The position numbers and the translations under genes were made by a program. DNA of 64,000 bases from Stenocarpella maydis (lineage: Eukaryota; Ascomycota; Sordariomycetes; Diaporthales; Diaporthaceae), in NCBI GenBank assembly GCA_002270565.1, contig NQMI01000143.1, positions 1 through 64,000 of the forward strand. The letters run 5' to 3'. Of the stretch, positions 1-12,459 are shown piece by piece. A model generated the notes under the pieces. The model ran no database searches, was not told the origin of the DNA, and was given only the letters and a program-made list of their open reading frames with translations. Every line of letters starts with the position of its first letter. Within the stretch, counting starts at the first letter, position 1.

Positions 1-18
1 GGGGGGGGGGGGGGGGGG
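1..18. repeat. poly-G tract at window start
   Basis: The first 18 bases are all G. At a sequence start this may be an assembly-edge artefact rather than biology. Confidence 0.8.
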
Positions 19-3000
19 TCAGGGCTGAGGACTTCAGGACCAACTCTTCCGAAGAGCCTTCTCGACCAAGCACAGTCAGTGGCCAAGTCTATGCACTTGG
101 TAGATTGGGGGCAGTCAGGCGAGCGAGTCTGTTTAAAGCAGCTCCTGTGGGCGGTTACACCCAACTGAGAGGAGACTTCCTCAGTGCCAAACGCGCCGAC
201 GCACGCATGCACGCACGCACACAGGGAGAGAAGTATACAACAATCTCAACACACATACTCAAACACACCACCCGCACCCTCACTTACACCATCCATATAC
301 AGGCTTGTGCGAGGAACAAGCCTGTCCCGCCAAAACACTGCAGAGGCACTCGGCTAGCCATCTTGGAGCACTAACCTGGGCCGGTCTCTGGCAGACTAGG
401 GGCCCGGAGTGTCTCGAGGCGAGGCAGGAGGGCATGAGGTCTGGACGGGAATGAGCGCACAAGCGAATGGATGGTTATTGGCTTGTGTGCATGGATGGGA
501 GAGTGTGGATTGTATATGTATGCCATGGTATGATGGCCACCTGTAGATGCCGAGCTCGACGGGGGCTTGTCCTGACTGCTCGTTCTGCCCTATGTATGAC
601 TGAGGAAGAGCCGCCACCCCCGGGAGTTTGTGTGTTGGTATGTCTCGAAGTTTGTAGGCATGTACCACTATTCAGATGGGTCGGCCCCGTCGAATGTCGC
701 GGGCCGCCACCACGAAAGGCCCAGAGCGAGGAAGGCCGGAGCTATCCCGCCAATGGAAGGCGAGGGGGACATAACAGAAAAGCCATACCGCGGATTTCTT
801 GGACCGACAGGCATCGCAAGCGAATCGACCGGCCCTCTTCTGCCTCTTCGGGGGAAGCGCTCCTCCTAAATGCACCGGGCCTCCTTCTCCACCCGTCCTA
901 CCAGGCTCGCCATGTTCCGGAGCGGGCAGTAAGCGTGGGTACTTCTTCATCCTTGAGGACATTCGTGGTCTGATGCGCGCAGGGCAGGCACAATTCCGGG
1001 TTGAATCTGCCGTGTCTGCTACCTCAACAAGGATCAATCGCCCTATAGTCCCCGTGTGCGGTCAAGCCACCCAGCCTGGAATTCACCTCGACTCCTGAAG
1101 TCGACGCAACTCACGGAACTCGTCCCCCTCGTTTTCCCGTTCGCCCTTTGGGTTGCCGATTGGCAGGCTGGCTACCGGCCGGTCCGGGCAGAGAAAAGCT
1201 ATCTGCTGTTGCAGTCTGTCCTCAAGGGCCAGTTGTGGATGATGGAGTTCCTGCGTCATATGCCAGAGCATGTGTGGGTTATGCACCGCGGAAGGCAGGC
1301 TTAGTTTCCCTCTCTTGTGGGGGGCGAAGCGTTGCTCGGAGGATGGGTGATGAGCACTGTGGTTTGGTTACACGCAGAGCCCAAGCCAAACCCTACTGGC
1401 CTCTCCAAGCTGAAATTGACGTCCCCTTTCGCCCCTCCACTTCTGTGTTTCTTGTGCAGTACGTAAGCAGTCCAGCCGCCAATCAAGACTGCCTCTCGCG
1501 CAAACGTCAGTCTCGCCTGCTATTCCCGTCACAGCGCCAGGGGGATACAGTATACTAGTCACCACCCCGGGCCGTGCCCCTAGACGACAACAAAATTCTC
1601 TCGTGGCCACGTCAGGACCTGCCGTGATGGGCTTCTTCTGCATTCATCGCCAGTCACATACTATATATATTGTGGAGTTCCACGACGACGGTCCGACAGC
1701 TTTTGCGGGGAACATCAGTTCGAACCATCACTGCGGAACAGAATATCCCATCGAACCCCTACTGCGGAAACGCCAGCATCAGCAAGTTTCCCAGACACCG
1801 AGAACTGACGTGTCCACAACCACGCATGTTGGGGGAGGGGTGGGTCTGGAGATGGAAACAAAGGTCCGCAGAGGCGGAGATACGTGGACGGCGTGCCTGT
1901 GGAGGATAGGTCCCATGTCTGTCAATGATAGTCCTTGCGTGTTATTTTGCGGGCCCCATTGATCCAAGGCTTCGTCCGCCATTACGTTGATCTCTATGCC
2001 TATAATAAGATGCGGGGAATCAAACTGACATCGACATGCCCTGATTCTCTCGCTGAGCATCTAAATCAGCATATCGCCGGAGCCCACTCCCTCACCGTTG
2101 CCTGCCTCGCTTGTCTACCTAGGTATTCGCGCGGGAGGCGACATGAACAGACACGAAGAGCACGAGTGCTCGGAAAACAAACACACAACGGATATACCAG
2201 AGTCGAAGGCCGACCAAACACACACTCCAATTCCGCTCGAGGCCTACCGGTACGAGCGCTACCCTCTCCGTGATTCTCTTAGGTACATCTCGAGATCCCT
2301 CGCTTTTGGTATGCTAGACGATGCTGTGTTCCGAGCGAATGGCTCTGGCATTAATCCGAAGCAGTCCGTCAATCCAAAGCAAAGAAGGAAAAGCAGAGAG
2401 GAACGCTCATGGCCCCACTACGCGGAGCTGAAATAAGGGGAACTAGAAAAGCACATGGAAAACGTCGATCTGATCTCAATCTTGCCACTCAACCATTTCC
2501 GACCACATCCGCTAGACCGACACCCAACTGAAATGCCCTAAAAGACAAGAGCAGCCGCCCGATTCCTCATGGGGAGGCGAAAGACCAACCCAGGGAGGAA
2601 AGGGAGGAGGCCAGAACGCAAAATAAAGGGTAGACGGGCAGAACACCCAGGCGAAGCGGAAAGAATAGCCAATCAACCGGTACCGTTTACCAGCACTGTC
2701 GTGGGGTTACTTATTAATGCCATGCGAGGCAGTTTTCGACGCTCACGATAAACCCCTCACCCTGTCGTGCCATGGTGCGACTCATCCTACCAAAAGAAGA
2801 GCCCCGGGGTGGGGGGGCCGAGTGCCATATATTTCTCCGGCCTGTCACGGGACATGCAATACATCACGTACGCGCTGCATATCACCGGACAAAAACGGGA
2901 GGCTGACGATTGGGGCGTACAAGCACCGCTGGTCATGCTTACCGTACCCGGCCCCAGACAGCCTGAGCTCCCCCCTGGGGAGTGGGCCTGGGAAGGGAGG

Positions 3001-3108
3001 AGGGGAGCGAAGACCTCGTTCCTTGGGAGGGGGGAAAGAACCCGCGCACGCGCACTGGGAGACCGAGTCGGACTACGCGCGGACGCCGCCCCGCTGCTGA
3101 TGTTGACG
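19..3108. other. intergenic or unresolved sequence, no supported gene
   Basis: This stretch has ordinary base composition. Open frames occur on both strands, but none exceeds about 170 codons and none shows a recognisable motif, domain or convincing splice pattern. It probably includes the 3' flank of the bZIP gene on the minus strand. I see no tRNA, rRNA or repeat here. Confidence 0.5.
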
Positions 3109-3461
3109 CTATTGCTGGTATTGGTGCGCGTGCCTCTGGTCCTGATCCAGGTGGTGGCTGTGTTGATGCGGCTGCTGAGGCGCGGCCATCGGCCCCCCCT
3201 GGCCCACCATGCGGGCTTGGTTGGTCAGGTACTGCTGGATGATGGCATCGTCGCAGTTGCTGTGCGCCAGGAGCTCGTTCTTGAGGAGCAGGACCTCGTC
3301 GTGGAGCCCCCGGGCCGTCGCGGCCAGCTCCCGGTTCTCGGCGCCCATGGCCCGCTCCGTCGACTCGAGGTCCGCCACCGCAAGCTTTGTCTTGGCCCGG
3401 CACTTGTTGGCCGCATCGCGGTTGCGCGTCCTCTGCGCCACCTGGGCCTTTTGTTGTGGTC

Positions 3462-3495
<34 letters not shown>

Positions 3496-4650
3496 TGTTG
3501 GAGATGGCGGCGGCGGCTGTCCCTGGGGTTGTGTTTGGATTTCGAATTTGGACTGGAATTGTTGCCCCTGGGTCCGGCCTGTCGCGGTGCTCTTCTGCCG
3601 TGCTATCTCAGGGGCGGGCTGGCGCGTCCTCTTTGCGATGTGGTTTTGGGCCTGCTTATCTGGGTCGCGGCGGGCAGCTTGTGAGACGGCTTGGTAGGGA
3701 ACGGCCGCAGTGCCGTTCTCTGAGGAGGGCATGACAACAGGAGACACTGTGCCTGCGCTGTGGTCCGTGGTGGCCGTCGCCGTTACCGTCACGGTCTGAT
3801 TCCACATAGTTCTCCGTGGCTCGCCGCCTTCTTCCACAGGCGAGGGAAGCTCCGCAACTGCATGTAATCCGGACTTGGCTACCACCCCTCCCGGCGTCAA
3901 CAGACCATCGCTCAGGCTGCCTGCTCGGTCAGGTAAGTGCCGGAGTCGCGCGTCGAACCTAGTATTCTCGACAGCAGCCACCCTCGCGGCCGGAAGAGAC
4001 GAGCAGCTGTTGTGCCTTGAAGTAAATAGCCTGGAGCTGCTGGCCGGCGACGAGGCGTAGTAGCTGCCTATACTGGGCGATGGTGATACCTGTCCCATCT
4101 GCTGCTGAGGCCAGCTGGGAGATTCGTGGCAAGTGCCAATCGAATCTTCTACCGGGACGCAATGGGACAGGGGCTCGGCCATCGTCAATGGGCCTCCGAC
4201 CGTGGCCGTATATGCCTGGGCCCCGCAATCCCACGGGGCCTGAGTCTGGAGCCCAACCCCCACGGGGCCTCGGGCAATGCCCGGCCGCGAAAAGGGAAAC
4301 AAGAGATCGACGTTCCCAGGCCCGTATTCCCATCCGTCTTGGTAGCCGCCCTCGCTATCGCACATTTGGGGGAGTCCCGCAGCAGGTTGCCCGCCTCCTC
4401 CCCCGGAAGCAGTAGCAGTATCGTGGCTGGTATTGCTGAAGTCGTAGAACTCTGGATAAAATTGGCAGAGCCTTCCATTGTTTGTGGCGCGAGCGTTGTC
4501 ATATAGTGGTTCCGTCATGGCCGTTGACGAGTGTGGATCGACTGAAGCATCGTACTTTGGAGTCACCCCCTCCACTGCTGACGTCCTGCGCGAGCCAGGA
4601 GAATAGTGTAGCACGAAACCGTGTGAAGGGGGCAGGTCTGGGCGAGCCAT
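3109..4650 (-). CDS. bZIP transcription factor, ATF/CREB-like
   Basis: Predicted nuclear DNA-binding regulator of 513 residues from the ATG at 4650; the upstream in-frame codon at 4668 is GTG. Residues 1 to about 380 are low-complexity and Ser/Pro/Gly-rich, like a disordered activation region. A glutamine run follows (about 383-392), encoded by a CTG/CAG repeat. The basic region, with motif RNRDAANKCRAKTK, lies at about 409-422. A leucine-zipper-like helix runs to about 460 and includes LLLKNELLAHSNC. The tail is His/Gln-rich. The RNRxAAxKCR signature and the LKNELLxH..C segment are typical of fungal ATF-type bZIPs, which dimerise and often act in stress, development or secondary metabolism; a specific target is not inferable here. 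The frame is uninterrupted. An upstream 5' exon cannot be excluded. The gene stands alone with long flanks. Confidence 0.9.
3466..3492. repeat. (CTG)9 trinucleotide repeat coding for polyglutamine
   Basis: Nine CTG units on the plus strand are read as CAG on the bZIP coding strand. They form most of the polyglutamine run just before the basic region and are likely length-polymorphic. Confidence 0.95.
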
Positions 4651-6973
4651 CGTAGCTTGGGCTGACACCTTCGCCCGGATTTCACGATGCGCTTGCCTGG
4701 GGTTGTTGTGGTGCGCGTTGCCGCAGAGGATAGGTCGGGCCCGTGCCGTAGAGATCGTGAGGTTGGCGCCCCAACCCTGTGGGTTGCTGTTGCCAACGGT
4801 TCTTATGCGTTGTATGTACCGAAGGATGTACCTGGGTACGGATGTATACGTGGGTATGAGTTGAGTCGGGATAGCTTTGTTCGCTTGTCTTCGTTACTAG
4901 AGTAAGCCGCTCGCTCCTAGGGCCACTTGCTTGTCCTTAGACTTCGGTAGGTCCTTTACGCGCCCGTTGCCTGAATCTGGATAGGGTTGGGAGGGGTTAA
5001 TATTTGCCTCTCTTGTCTCTCTCTCCTGTCGCTCGCGCGTTGGGATACTGGTAACCCGATAATTCCAAGAAAGATTGGTAACTCTGGTGGGGGGCAACTG
5101 TAAATTCCCGAGAGCGCACAGGTGGCGAGTTGCCGGCCAAGGCCGTTCCCTATCGTCTGACGAAAGATAAACGACCAGGGTGGAGCTGGTCCTGGTAAGG
5201 GCGCAGCAAGGGTGGCAGCAAGGGCGAGTACTAGACCACGGGCATAATAAAGGACGTCAGTCCCATCAACACTTTCACCGGCGAGGGTGCCGTCAAAGAT
5301 ATGTGGTGGGAATATGGTTATGGAGTCGAAACACACCTTGGAGTCTGGCCCGACGCTTTGACAGGTTTGTTGCTCGTGGGTTATCTAGATCACACCGGCG
5401 TCAGCCATGAGGTCGAGACCTTGCCTCGGGGTCCAGAGTCCATGTAGCGTGTAGCCCACTCCAAGGTGGGCACAATTCTGTACAACAGGCTGGCGTGCCG
5501 AATGCGACATGGCGTAGCAGGAATACGGGGTTTGAAGTATCTGTGTTGGAGGGAGTCGCGGCATGAATCCCGGACAAAGGAGGGTTGACCAGGCTCGTGC
5601 CAGGGCCAGCCTCTGGAAGGATAGGCAGGATTGGGCTAACAAGACCAGCGGTGGTACAAGTCCTGGACTTTAAGCCAGTCGAGTACGTACATGGGCAAAA
5701 TCTCGCGTAAGGGATGCGAGAGAGTCTGCTCTCTGACCCAACCACCGTGGAGGAGCAGCTCGGGCGTGTTGGCTTTGTGGTTGGCCAAGAACCGGTGCCA
5801 GTGCGGGGGTTGGCTGAGGAGTGTGCGGATCAGAAAGAGATATCTGATGGGAAAGTTGTGGGCTCGCATCGCAAAGAACTCTCGCGTGTGTAGTGTATAG
5901 TAGTTGGGTGCATGTGGTGGATCGCACCGGGCCAGGGCCAGGGAAGAAGCAACAAACAGGAGTGGAGGTCTTAAGCAATGGTGGGATCGGAGAGACGGTT
6001 CGTGACCGGCCTGCTCCTATCAGAAACCCAACCCGAAGAGTGACAGCTGCGGTTTAGAAGTCAATTGGACTTCTCTACAGTGCCCAGGTGGGTCGGGATA
6101 GCATTAGGGGACCAACAAAAAGTTCCACATATTGTGAAGGCGTGGGGTGGGAAACAGGGAAGGGTGGGGAGTGGCAATGCACGACGGCAATGATTTCAAG
6201 GTAGTGTCTGCATGCAATACACTAGATATGTGTGTTGTGCATGTCCGCGTGTCCCGGCCTTGGTCTTGACCTTGTCCATGCTCTCTCCTTTGGCGGAATA
6301 TGTGGCGATCTCGGCAGGACAGGACTGCTGAAGGGTTCGTGGCGAGAGTGTCACTAATCTCCCCGATCATTAGGTACCGGTACAGTGAGGAGGAAGTCTT
6401 CATTGTAGATTTCTCCTCAGGAAGCCCTCCTGTGGCGTGCGCTGCCGGGGGCGAGTTGGGCGAGTGGAGGATGTCGAGGCAGCGTTCCCAGCCGGCGAGT
6501 CGGTTACCTGAGACTTCGACAAAGTGCAAGAAACCCGTCCCCCTAAGCCTAGTTGGACGGGGGCGGCACTCAGGCGCGGTGGCTGATTGGACAGCGGAAG
6601 GTGATCCGAGTGAAGGCTGATTGGGCGAGCCGGCGACAATTTACATGATGGTAAACCAGCACCTGGGCCATTTTACATACACACCTGGGCAGTCGCAGCC
6701 GACGTAGGGTAGTGCTAGTCCAGGTAAATCAACAGATGCTGCAGTAGCCTCATGTTGTATCTGTGAGTCCAACATGCGGACATACCTTGTCTGTAGTGTA
6801 CCTGGCCTGTTGCACTTGGCGGCCAATTATACTCCACGGAAGCCATGCCGTTGGGCTAACCAATGAGAGTGCTGCGCTGTCACAGCCCGAGAGCGACGTC
6901 CTCTCGAGCCCGCCCTCCTCTTTCTCGAAACATACAAACTTGGCAATGTTCTGCCTCGAGATTCCTCACTGCG

Positions 6974-7019
6974 CGCTCGATGTCTGCCCCACTGCTCGCT
7001 CGATGTCTGCCCCACTGCT
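6974..7019. repeat. 23-bp tandem duplication
   Basis: Two adjacent identical copies of a 23-bp unit containing ctcgatgtctgccccactg. Confidence 0.9.
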
Positions 7020-7368
7020 CACGCCCGAGATCTCGATGACACAGGGCCAGGCTACGACTTGAGTGGGTGGGTCCAGGGGCCAGTTAATGCTGAATAATGA
7101 TTTCTCAACGCTACCCCTTCAGCAGAAAAATGATTATCACCCCATTTGCGAAATCTGCACATCTGACATGAACTGTTATCCACCGGCTTCGCACGCTCAT
7201 TCACGTCCGTCCGAGTTCTTTATATGCACGGCATTCCCAGCGCATTCCCATGGCGGTCAATGGTAGGTCAATGGCAGGTCCAGGGCAGCCTCACGGTGGG
7301 TCAATCAACATGGTCTTGTGTGCGCAGGTGCAGCCAGGGGCTTTTTTGGTCTTCGGGGGGAAACAAAT

Positions 7369-7387
7369 CTACCTACCTACCTACTTA
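7369..7387. repeat. short CTAC/TACC microsatellite
   Basis: About four and a half units of a four-base CTAC repeat. Confidence 0.8.
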
Positions 7388-9231
7388 GTAAATAGGTAAC
7401 GAACAACTTGGTGCCACAGTTTCAGGTCAACACCTACGGGTAGAATCTGCCGTATGTTTTGACACTACTACAATTACATATTTATTCTCATCGCGCCCTG
7501 GTCTTTGTTATCGAGTGTTAGCTCTCTGCCATAATCCGTTCAAAACAGGGGATTAAATGGTGCTGGTGACTTCACTCCAGGCGAATGGCCACCGCTAGAA
7601 ATTGTAAAAGTACGGGCTGCTCAGGGCCCCCCCCCCCCCCTCCGTAGGCGGGTCATGGTCAATGTCTTGGACAGCGCAATGCCATCACAAAAAGATTGCG
7701 CGTGTACGTTTCCAAGTTCCTCTCATGTATCCATTGCGAATTTCAAGAGCAGAGCTCCCTTGCTTACACGGAGGGCAAGGCTTTCTTCTCCCAGCCAAGG
7801 GAGGTTGAGCTTGTGCAAGACCCTGCAACAGGACATACGCAACCCGGCACCTTCGCCCGTCCTGAGGAAGGGCACACATGTCTGTGCAACAAGCAGCCTG
7901 ACCTCGAGCACACGATGCCCCTTGAAAATTACAGCGTCTGACCCTGGAACCCTGCTTATATCACGACATCCGGAGAAAGGAAATACGTCGAGCAGAGCTG
8001 CTTCTGCCGACCTGGGCACGCGCCTGGGCTGGCCAAGTAAGACATACAAACATACGTTGGATGTACTTGCTACGAGTGCATTCTCATCTTGGGCTAGGTA
8101 AAGCCATCAATGTGGCATTCGGTAAATCAGCCTACATGTCGAGTCCGATTCCCTTCGGAGAACGCAATATGTACACGCAGCTCTACACGACCTGACACTA
8201 CAGCGGTTCGGACGCTCCTGAGGTACCAACTCGCCACCGCAGCAGCTCAAGGCTCTTTTCTTCTCCCCTATCAACCTCCCTATGTTTCCCCTTCGCCCCT
8301 GCCCTTCCTCCTCCGCTGCTAGTAAGCCCCACCCAAGCCTCTTCCACCGTGGTTTTGGTTGACCCATAGCTTGTTCCTACGCCAACGAGTCGTCTCCCAC
8401 GGCTGAACATAGCGACCTGAAAATCTGGGAGGTGTTTCGTGCTGGCTCCCGGGAGGCCGAATACTGTGTAGACAACGAGTGTCCGTGCATCGTCCAGCCC
8501 ACATGGGCCCCTTCGTACCATGCCGCAGGGCCGACATGCGCGGTGATTAGGCACCGGAGGGCAGTCCTAAGATGTCAGGTTTCGTACATTTGCTTTGCTG
8601 ACCACTAGATCCGAACCCAAATTCATGACGAACCGCGGGCTGGCTGGCCGGCCACATATCAACCTGGCTGGGTGACTAGACACAGGCCGCCAACCACGAC
8701 GTTGCCATCACAACCAAGCAAGTGATACAGCTACACTGCACCGACCGCACCGACCGGGCGATTCTCTCTTGTGCCTCTACAGGATGATCCTAGACCACGA
8801 TTAGCGAAAGCGACCGCCTGAAGTGAGATCTCATCAATCTTGATGACTATGTCGGTTGACTTATTGGTTTGGCTACATCTACAATCACATGTGGTGCCCG
8901 GGTGTGTGTGGTGATCGACGTCCTTCTCTCATTTCACTAAATCCAGGTGGTGGTGGATGGGAGGTTGGGCTCCGCAAGTCAGAAGGTATGTACAGGATTG
9001 ACCCCTAATCTTTGTCACGGTGCTACTTGCTGCAACACCCGATGTAACGCTGCCACAGCCAATCAGAACCGTCAGAATATCCTCCTCTAATTGAATACGT
9101 GGTGTTGAGTGCCCCGAAGGCTCGATATCGTATGTGCTTGGCGATGTGCTTGGCAGACTGCTTGGCTGGGCGGTGAGTGCCCTGCTGACCCCCCGTTGTC
9201 CCCTACTACCCCCCAGAACCACCGGGGGAAA

Positions 9232-9860
9232 GGGTTAGGGTCTGCAGCCCACCTCAACCTACCAGTCTGGCTGACTGCTTGCTTCTGACACTCAACTCCT
9301 CCACCACTAACACTAATTCGATTGCCAACTTCCCCACCAAGCTGAATTCCTTAATTTCGAGTTGATAAATGTGTTTATTGACCTCTATTAGACCTATCTA
9401 TACACTCGTTTCATTGAAATCGATCGCTGGTGCGTTCTGGTAGTGTTTTTGGTGTTTTCCCCTACATTTTGGTGGTTTCTGACCTCTTAGCAGTATAACC
9501 CTCTGGAACCCCCCTGGCACCCCCCTGGCACCCCCCGCAGCAACCCTGGGTTAGGGTCTGCAGCCCCTTTAAACCACCCGCCTGTCTGCCACTAGCACCC
9601 ACACCTACCAGACTTCCTACCTTACACTCAGCCCTTTCTTGTTCCTTCCCTTAATACCACAACCATAATATTTCTGCATTATTTAATTAGATATTCATGT
9701 TGTTCGCACTTGAATTACCCTATCTCCGCCTTATTTTGGCTTAAAATGAGTACTAGTGCGATTTTCTAGCGATTCTAAGTATTTCCTCTATTTTGCTGCT
9801 TCTGAGCGTTAACTAACTGCTTGCTAGACTACCCTAATGACTCATCAGCCACCCATACCC
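9232..9860. repeat. pair of diverged tandem units, period about 316 bp
   Basis: The same 19-bp word (begins gggttagggtctgcag) occurs at 9232 and 9548. Each is preceded by a C-rich stretch and followed by pyrimidine-rich then A/T-rich sequence of similar organisation. This suggests an old tandem duplication, or two fragments of one repeat family. There is no coding content. Confidence 0.5.
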
Positions 9861-11069
9861 ACCCATACCCACCACCACCCACCACAACCCAATTGGGAGG
9901 GCAACTCTGCCTATAAGCCTGCGCAATAATAGCTTCCGTTTGCTGAAGGCTACTGCCTGCAAGCAAATGGCGTACTTAAGCTAGTTAGAAGTTGCAGTAG
10001 TAAGTATATGATACCCTTAGAAGAAGAAGTTCTGCAGAAACAATGAGAGGAGCGAGATGCTCCCTTTTTAGTACTCTAGGACTGCTTTGAATTAGTAACG
10101 CTTAGACCTCACTACCACCAAGCCCAATTTTCTTATTAGAGCACTCTGATATGGTAATATCGTATGGTTAAACTTAATTGCACTGTTCCAACGGCAATTT
10201 GAATTTCCTATAGCCTCAAGCAAATATCCTGCCTCTCCTTATCAGAAATCAACCGTCTGGCTTAAGCATTTGAATTAGTAATCTCCTTGCTAGCGTGCCT
10301 TCTGCTTATAAAAGTGGCATGCTATCATGATATAAGTTAGTCTTATTGCCTATTAGAAATATATATAAATTAGGATCCCATAGTATATTAGACCCTTTAA
10401 ACTATTTAGTCCCCAATTCGTTATTTTTTAATGTTTCCGCTCTAATCCACCAAACCACTATAGCATGCACTCTGCCCTGGTTGCATACTGCCCTGCACCC
10501 CAACCGCCCTGCTAGCCCCTTATTTGCAGACGTTATCCGCCATAGTGCTGCTGCCTTCCCTGCCCAGCCAAACCCTACCCCTAATGATGATGATGTCGTT
10601 AATAACGATGAGGGTGTTAATGAGCAACTTAACCCTGAGGAGCACCCTGCTACGGGGCCGGTACCGCCTCCAGCACCGACCCCTTAGCAGCCCTTGGTTG
10701 GCATTAGTCATTTAAGTTCTTATATATAAGGTTGCTATACTGACTCACTTAATCCATTAGTTGCCCTTAAGCCCAACTGCCTTTGACCCTCCTCCTTCCT
10801 TATGTACCTGAAGTTGGCTTGCCCAACTAGCCCTTACTTGTCGCTATACCCTATCCGAACTCAATAATGCCCCACGCTAGCGGCGCTTTGCAGGAGCCCG
10901 GCTCCCCAGCCCGCCCAGCTAATCAGAGCCTCTGATTCTCAATAACGATAATAGCTTTAAGCAACCCACCTACACCTCTCAAATTGACTTTTACCCTCCC
11001 GGGTCCTCTACTAATAACCCTATCGTCCTTAATTGCAACTCTGATAATAATATAACCCTAACCCTTCCC
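9861..11069. other. degraded A/T-leaning sequence, probable transposon flank
   Basis: This is a transition from host composition into the repeat block. A 113-codon plus-strand frame at 10346-10687 is Pro/Asn/Asp-rich and matches nothing I recognise. The stretch may include the 5' flank of the Tc1/mariner relic that becomes readable at about 11,070. Confidence 0.4.
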
Positions 11070-11251
11070 AACCTTAAGATTAAGTAGTGGACTAGCTTCC
11101 GCTGAAGGGCTGCCAATACATTAGAATTAGAAAGATTGCAGATACAAACGCTTAGTCATTATACCCACTAGTTAATCCAAGATATTGCCCAAGCCCTCAA
11201 CCTGATAGTACGCCAGGTTAGGTATGCCCTAGCAGTTAAGCCGGCACTACA
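11070..11251 (+). pseudogene. Tc1/mariner-type transposase relic, 5' (HTH) part
   Basis: One frame, broken only by TAG/TGA codons, reads through a helix-turn-helix-like segment containing IQTLSHYTH and IAQALNLIVRQVRYAL. This is the pattern of the N-terminal DNA-binding domain of fungal Tc1/mariner transposases. The stops sit where Gln, Arg or Trp would be expected, as RIP produces. The frame stops at 11251 only because a gypsy element is inserted there. It resumes in phase at 20904. Confidence 0.7.
11247..11251. repeat. target-site duplication, left copy (ctaca)
   Basis: Five bases immediately outside the left LTR are repeated exactly at 20899-20903 outside the right LTR. Confidence 0.9.
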
Positions 11252-11720
11252 TGTAATGATCAAAAGGGGGGGGGGGTTTCTGAAGACGTAATCCTGAAAG
11301 ATCAAGAGTTTATGTTCGGAATACGTGGTTAGGCGTTGGTTGAGCAATATCGTTGACTAATAATGATCACTAGCTGTAAGGCTATCTAATGCTGGGGTTG
11401 AATACTTAGATTGACGACTGAAGAGTCTATTTTATGAAAACTATCTACTATGGTGATGACCATATCCGTATATATGCTCCGACTCTTCAGTGGCTCATCG
11501 GCTCGCACATTAAGCCCTCGAGCCCATACGTGAGGCTCGATACCTCATCCTATAAGCCGGCTCGTATGGCTTGAAATCAAGCGTTGCAAGCCAGACCCTA
11601 ACCCTAGTAAGGGTGCATTACTGATTGGATCAGGCAAGGCACTCTTTTGGGGGTCCATTCCCCAACCTACGGGGTTGTCTTCTGTAGTAGTTAGCCGCTA
11701 ATGTGTGTGGGTTTATAATA
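11252..11720 (-). repeat. left (3') LTR of gypsy copy 1
   Basis: It begins tgtaatgatcaaaa and ends gtttataata. It aligns along its length with the right LTR at 20431-20898, and the differences I could see are mainly transitions. It contains a run of near-palindromic GAGCC/GGCTC motifs. Confidence 0.9.
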
Positions 11721-11919
11721 TTATCTCCCTTCTTACTTCTTTTGTCCTTAAAAGTGTTTCGTAAGTTATTTTTGCTTGTTGATGCCTTTGTTTATGCCTT
11801 CCTAATCTGTTATATTGTCTGGAGTTAAGGATTCCTGGATTTCCAAGTTATTCCGTTATTCCCAAAAGGTCGAGCAACGTGATTCCTTATTATTTACCAT
11901 TCTGTAGAACGCTATTACC

Positions 11920-12459
11920 ATGCGACCTTATTCTTCTTGTGAGGCGTAGGGTATTGAGAGCTGTGAGGTCTTGGAGAAGGCCTCTAGTTGCTGTACCGAG
12001 TGTGTCCGGTAGCAGCGGTTAAGATGTAACGTCCTGGAACTGAATAACTCTAAGGACCTTCTATATATCTCGGCTTAGCACTAAAAGCTGGAGGATGAGA
12101 TTAAGGAGTTAGAGGAGAAGCTCCTCCGTTTGCGCAAATAGAAGCGCATATGGCGTGAGCGGATGTCTTGGGCCATTCGTTAGGGTTTATTGAATTTGGA
12201 TGAGTTGGATTGTGTGGAAAAGGAAGAGGCTGATGCCGAGCAGAGGCGAATCGCCGAATGATCCGCTGAGGTGGCTTGCTGAAGTTCTACTAAGGAGGCT
12301 AGTGGGATGGTGGCGTAAGAGGCGTAGCTGCACTCTAAGGGTGAAGTAGGAGTTTTTGATTGGAGTTCCCTAATGGGTGATGGTACCGGTTGGTCTGAAT
12401 TTGTGGGTACTAGTAGTGAGGGTGGTAAAGGAAATGCGCCTGTGGGTAGCTTGTCCTAG
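11920..12459 (+). pseudogene. antisense accessory ORF of the gypsy element, Cys-rich plus coiled-coil
   Basis: This lies opposite in direction to gag-pol, between the chromodomain and the 3' LTR. One continuous frame of about 180 codons starts at an ATG (11920) and carries about ten internal TAG/TGA/TAA codons but no apparent frameshift until its very end. The N-terminus is Cys-rich (CEVLEKASSCCTEC, then RLRCN), like a small zinc-binding module. The middle is a charged heptad-like region (KLEDEIKELEEKLLRLRK). The tail contains GVFDWSSLM and SEFVGTSSEGG. The same protein can be read antisense in gypsy copy 2 (31,666-31,970), which supports it as a real gene of the family. Similar Cys-rich/coiled-coil 'hypothetical proteins' are common in fungal genomes; the function is unknown to me. 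Confidence 0.7.

Larger units (their letters stand above)
4651..9231. other. long intergenic region upstream of the bZIP gene
   Basis: No coding region here could be supported. Short open frames (up to about 148 codons) overlap on several frames and carry no recognised motif. The part near 4651-5400 is the likely promoter and 5' UTR of the divergently reading bZIP gene. The stretch contains a 23-bp tandem duplication, a TACC microsatellite and a homopolymer C run near 7627-7640. Confidence 0.5.

Noticed and set aside
2767..3684. 305-codon plus-strand frame opposite the bZIP gene
   Set aside because: Leu-runs come from the CTG repeat read on the wrong strand. The minus-strand frame has a clear bZIP domain.
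7655..8101. 148-codon plus-strand frame
   Set aside because: Overlapping frames of similar length occur on both strands, with no motif or sensible composition.
10346..10687. 113-codon plus-strand frame in the degraded transition zone
   Set aside because: Pro/Asn-rich, no motif, surrounded by transposon decay; not supportable as a gene.
11053..11064. Telomere-like ccctaaccc words (also in LTRs, e.g. near 20,772 and 21,334)
   Set aside because: Only one or two units, lying inside transposon or LTR sequence and not in arrays, so not telomeric.
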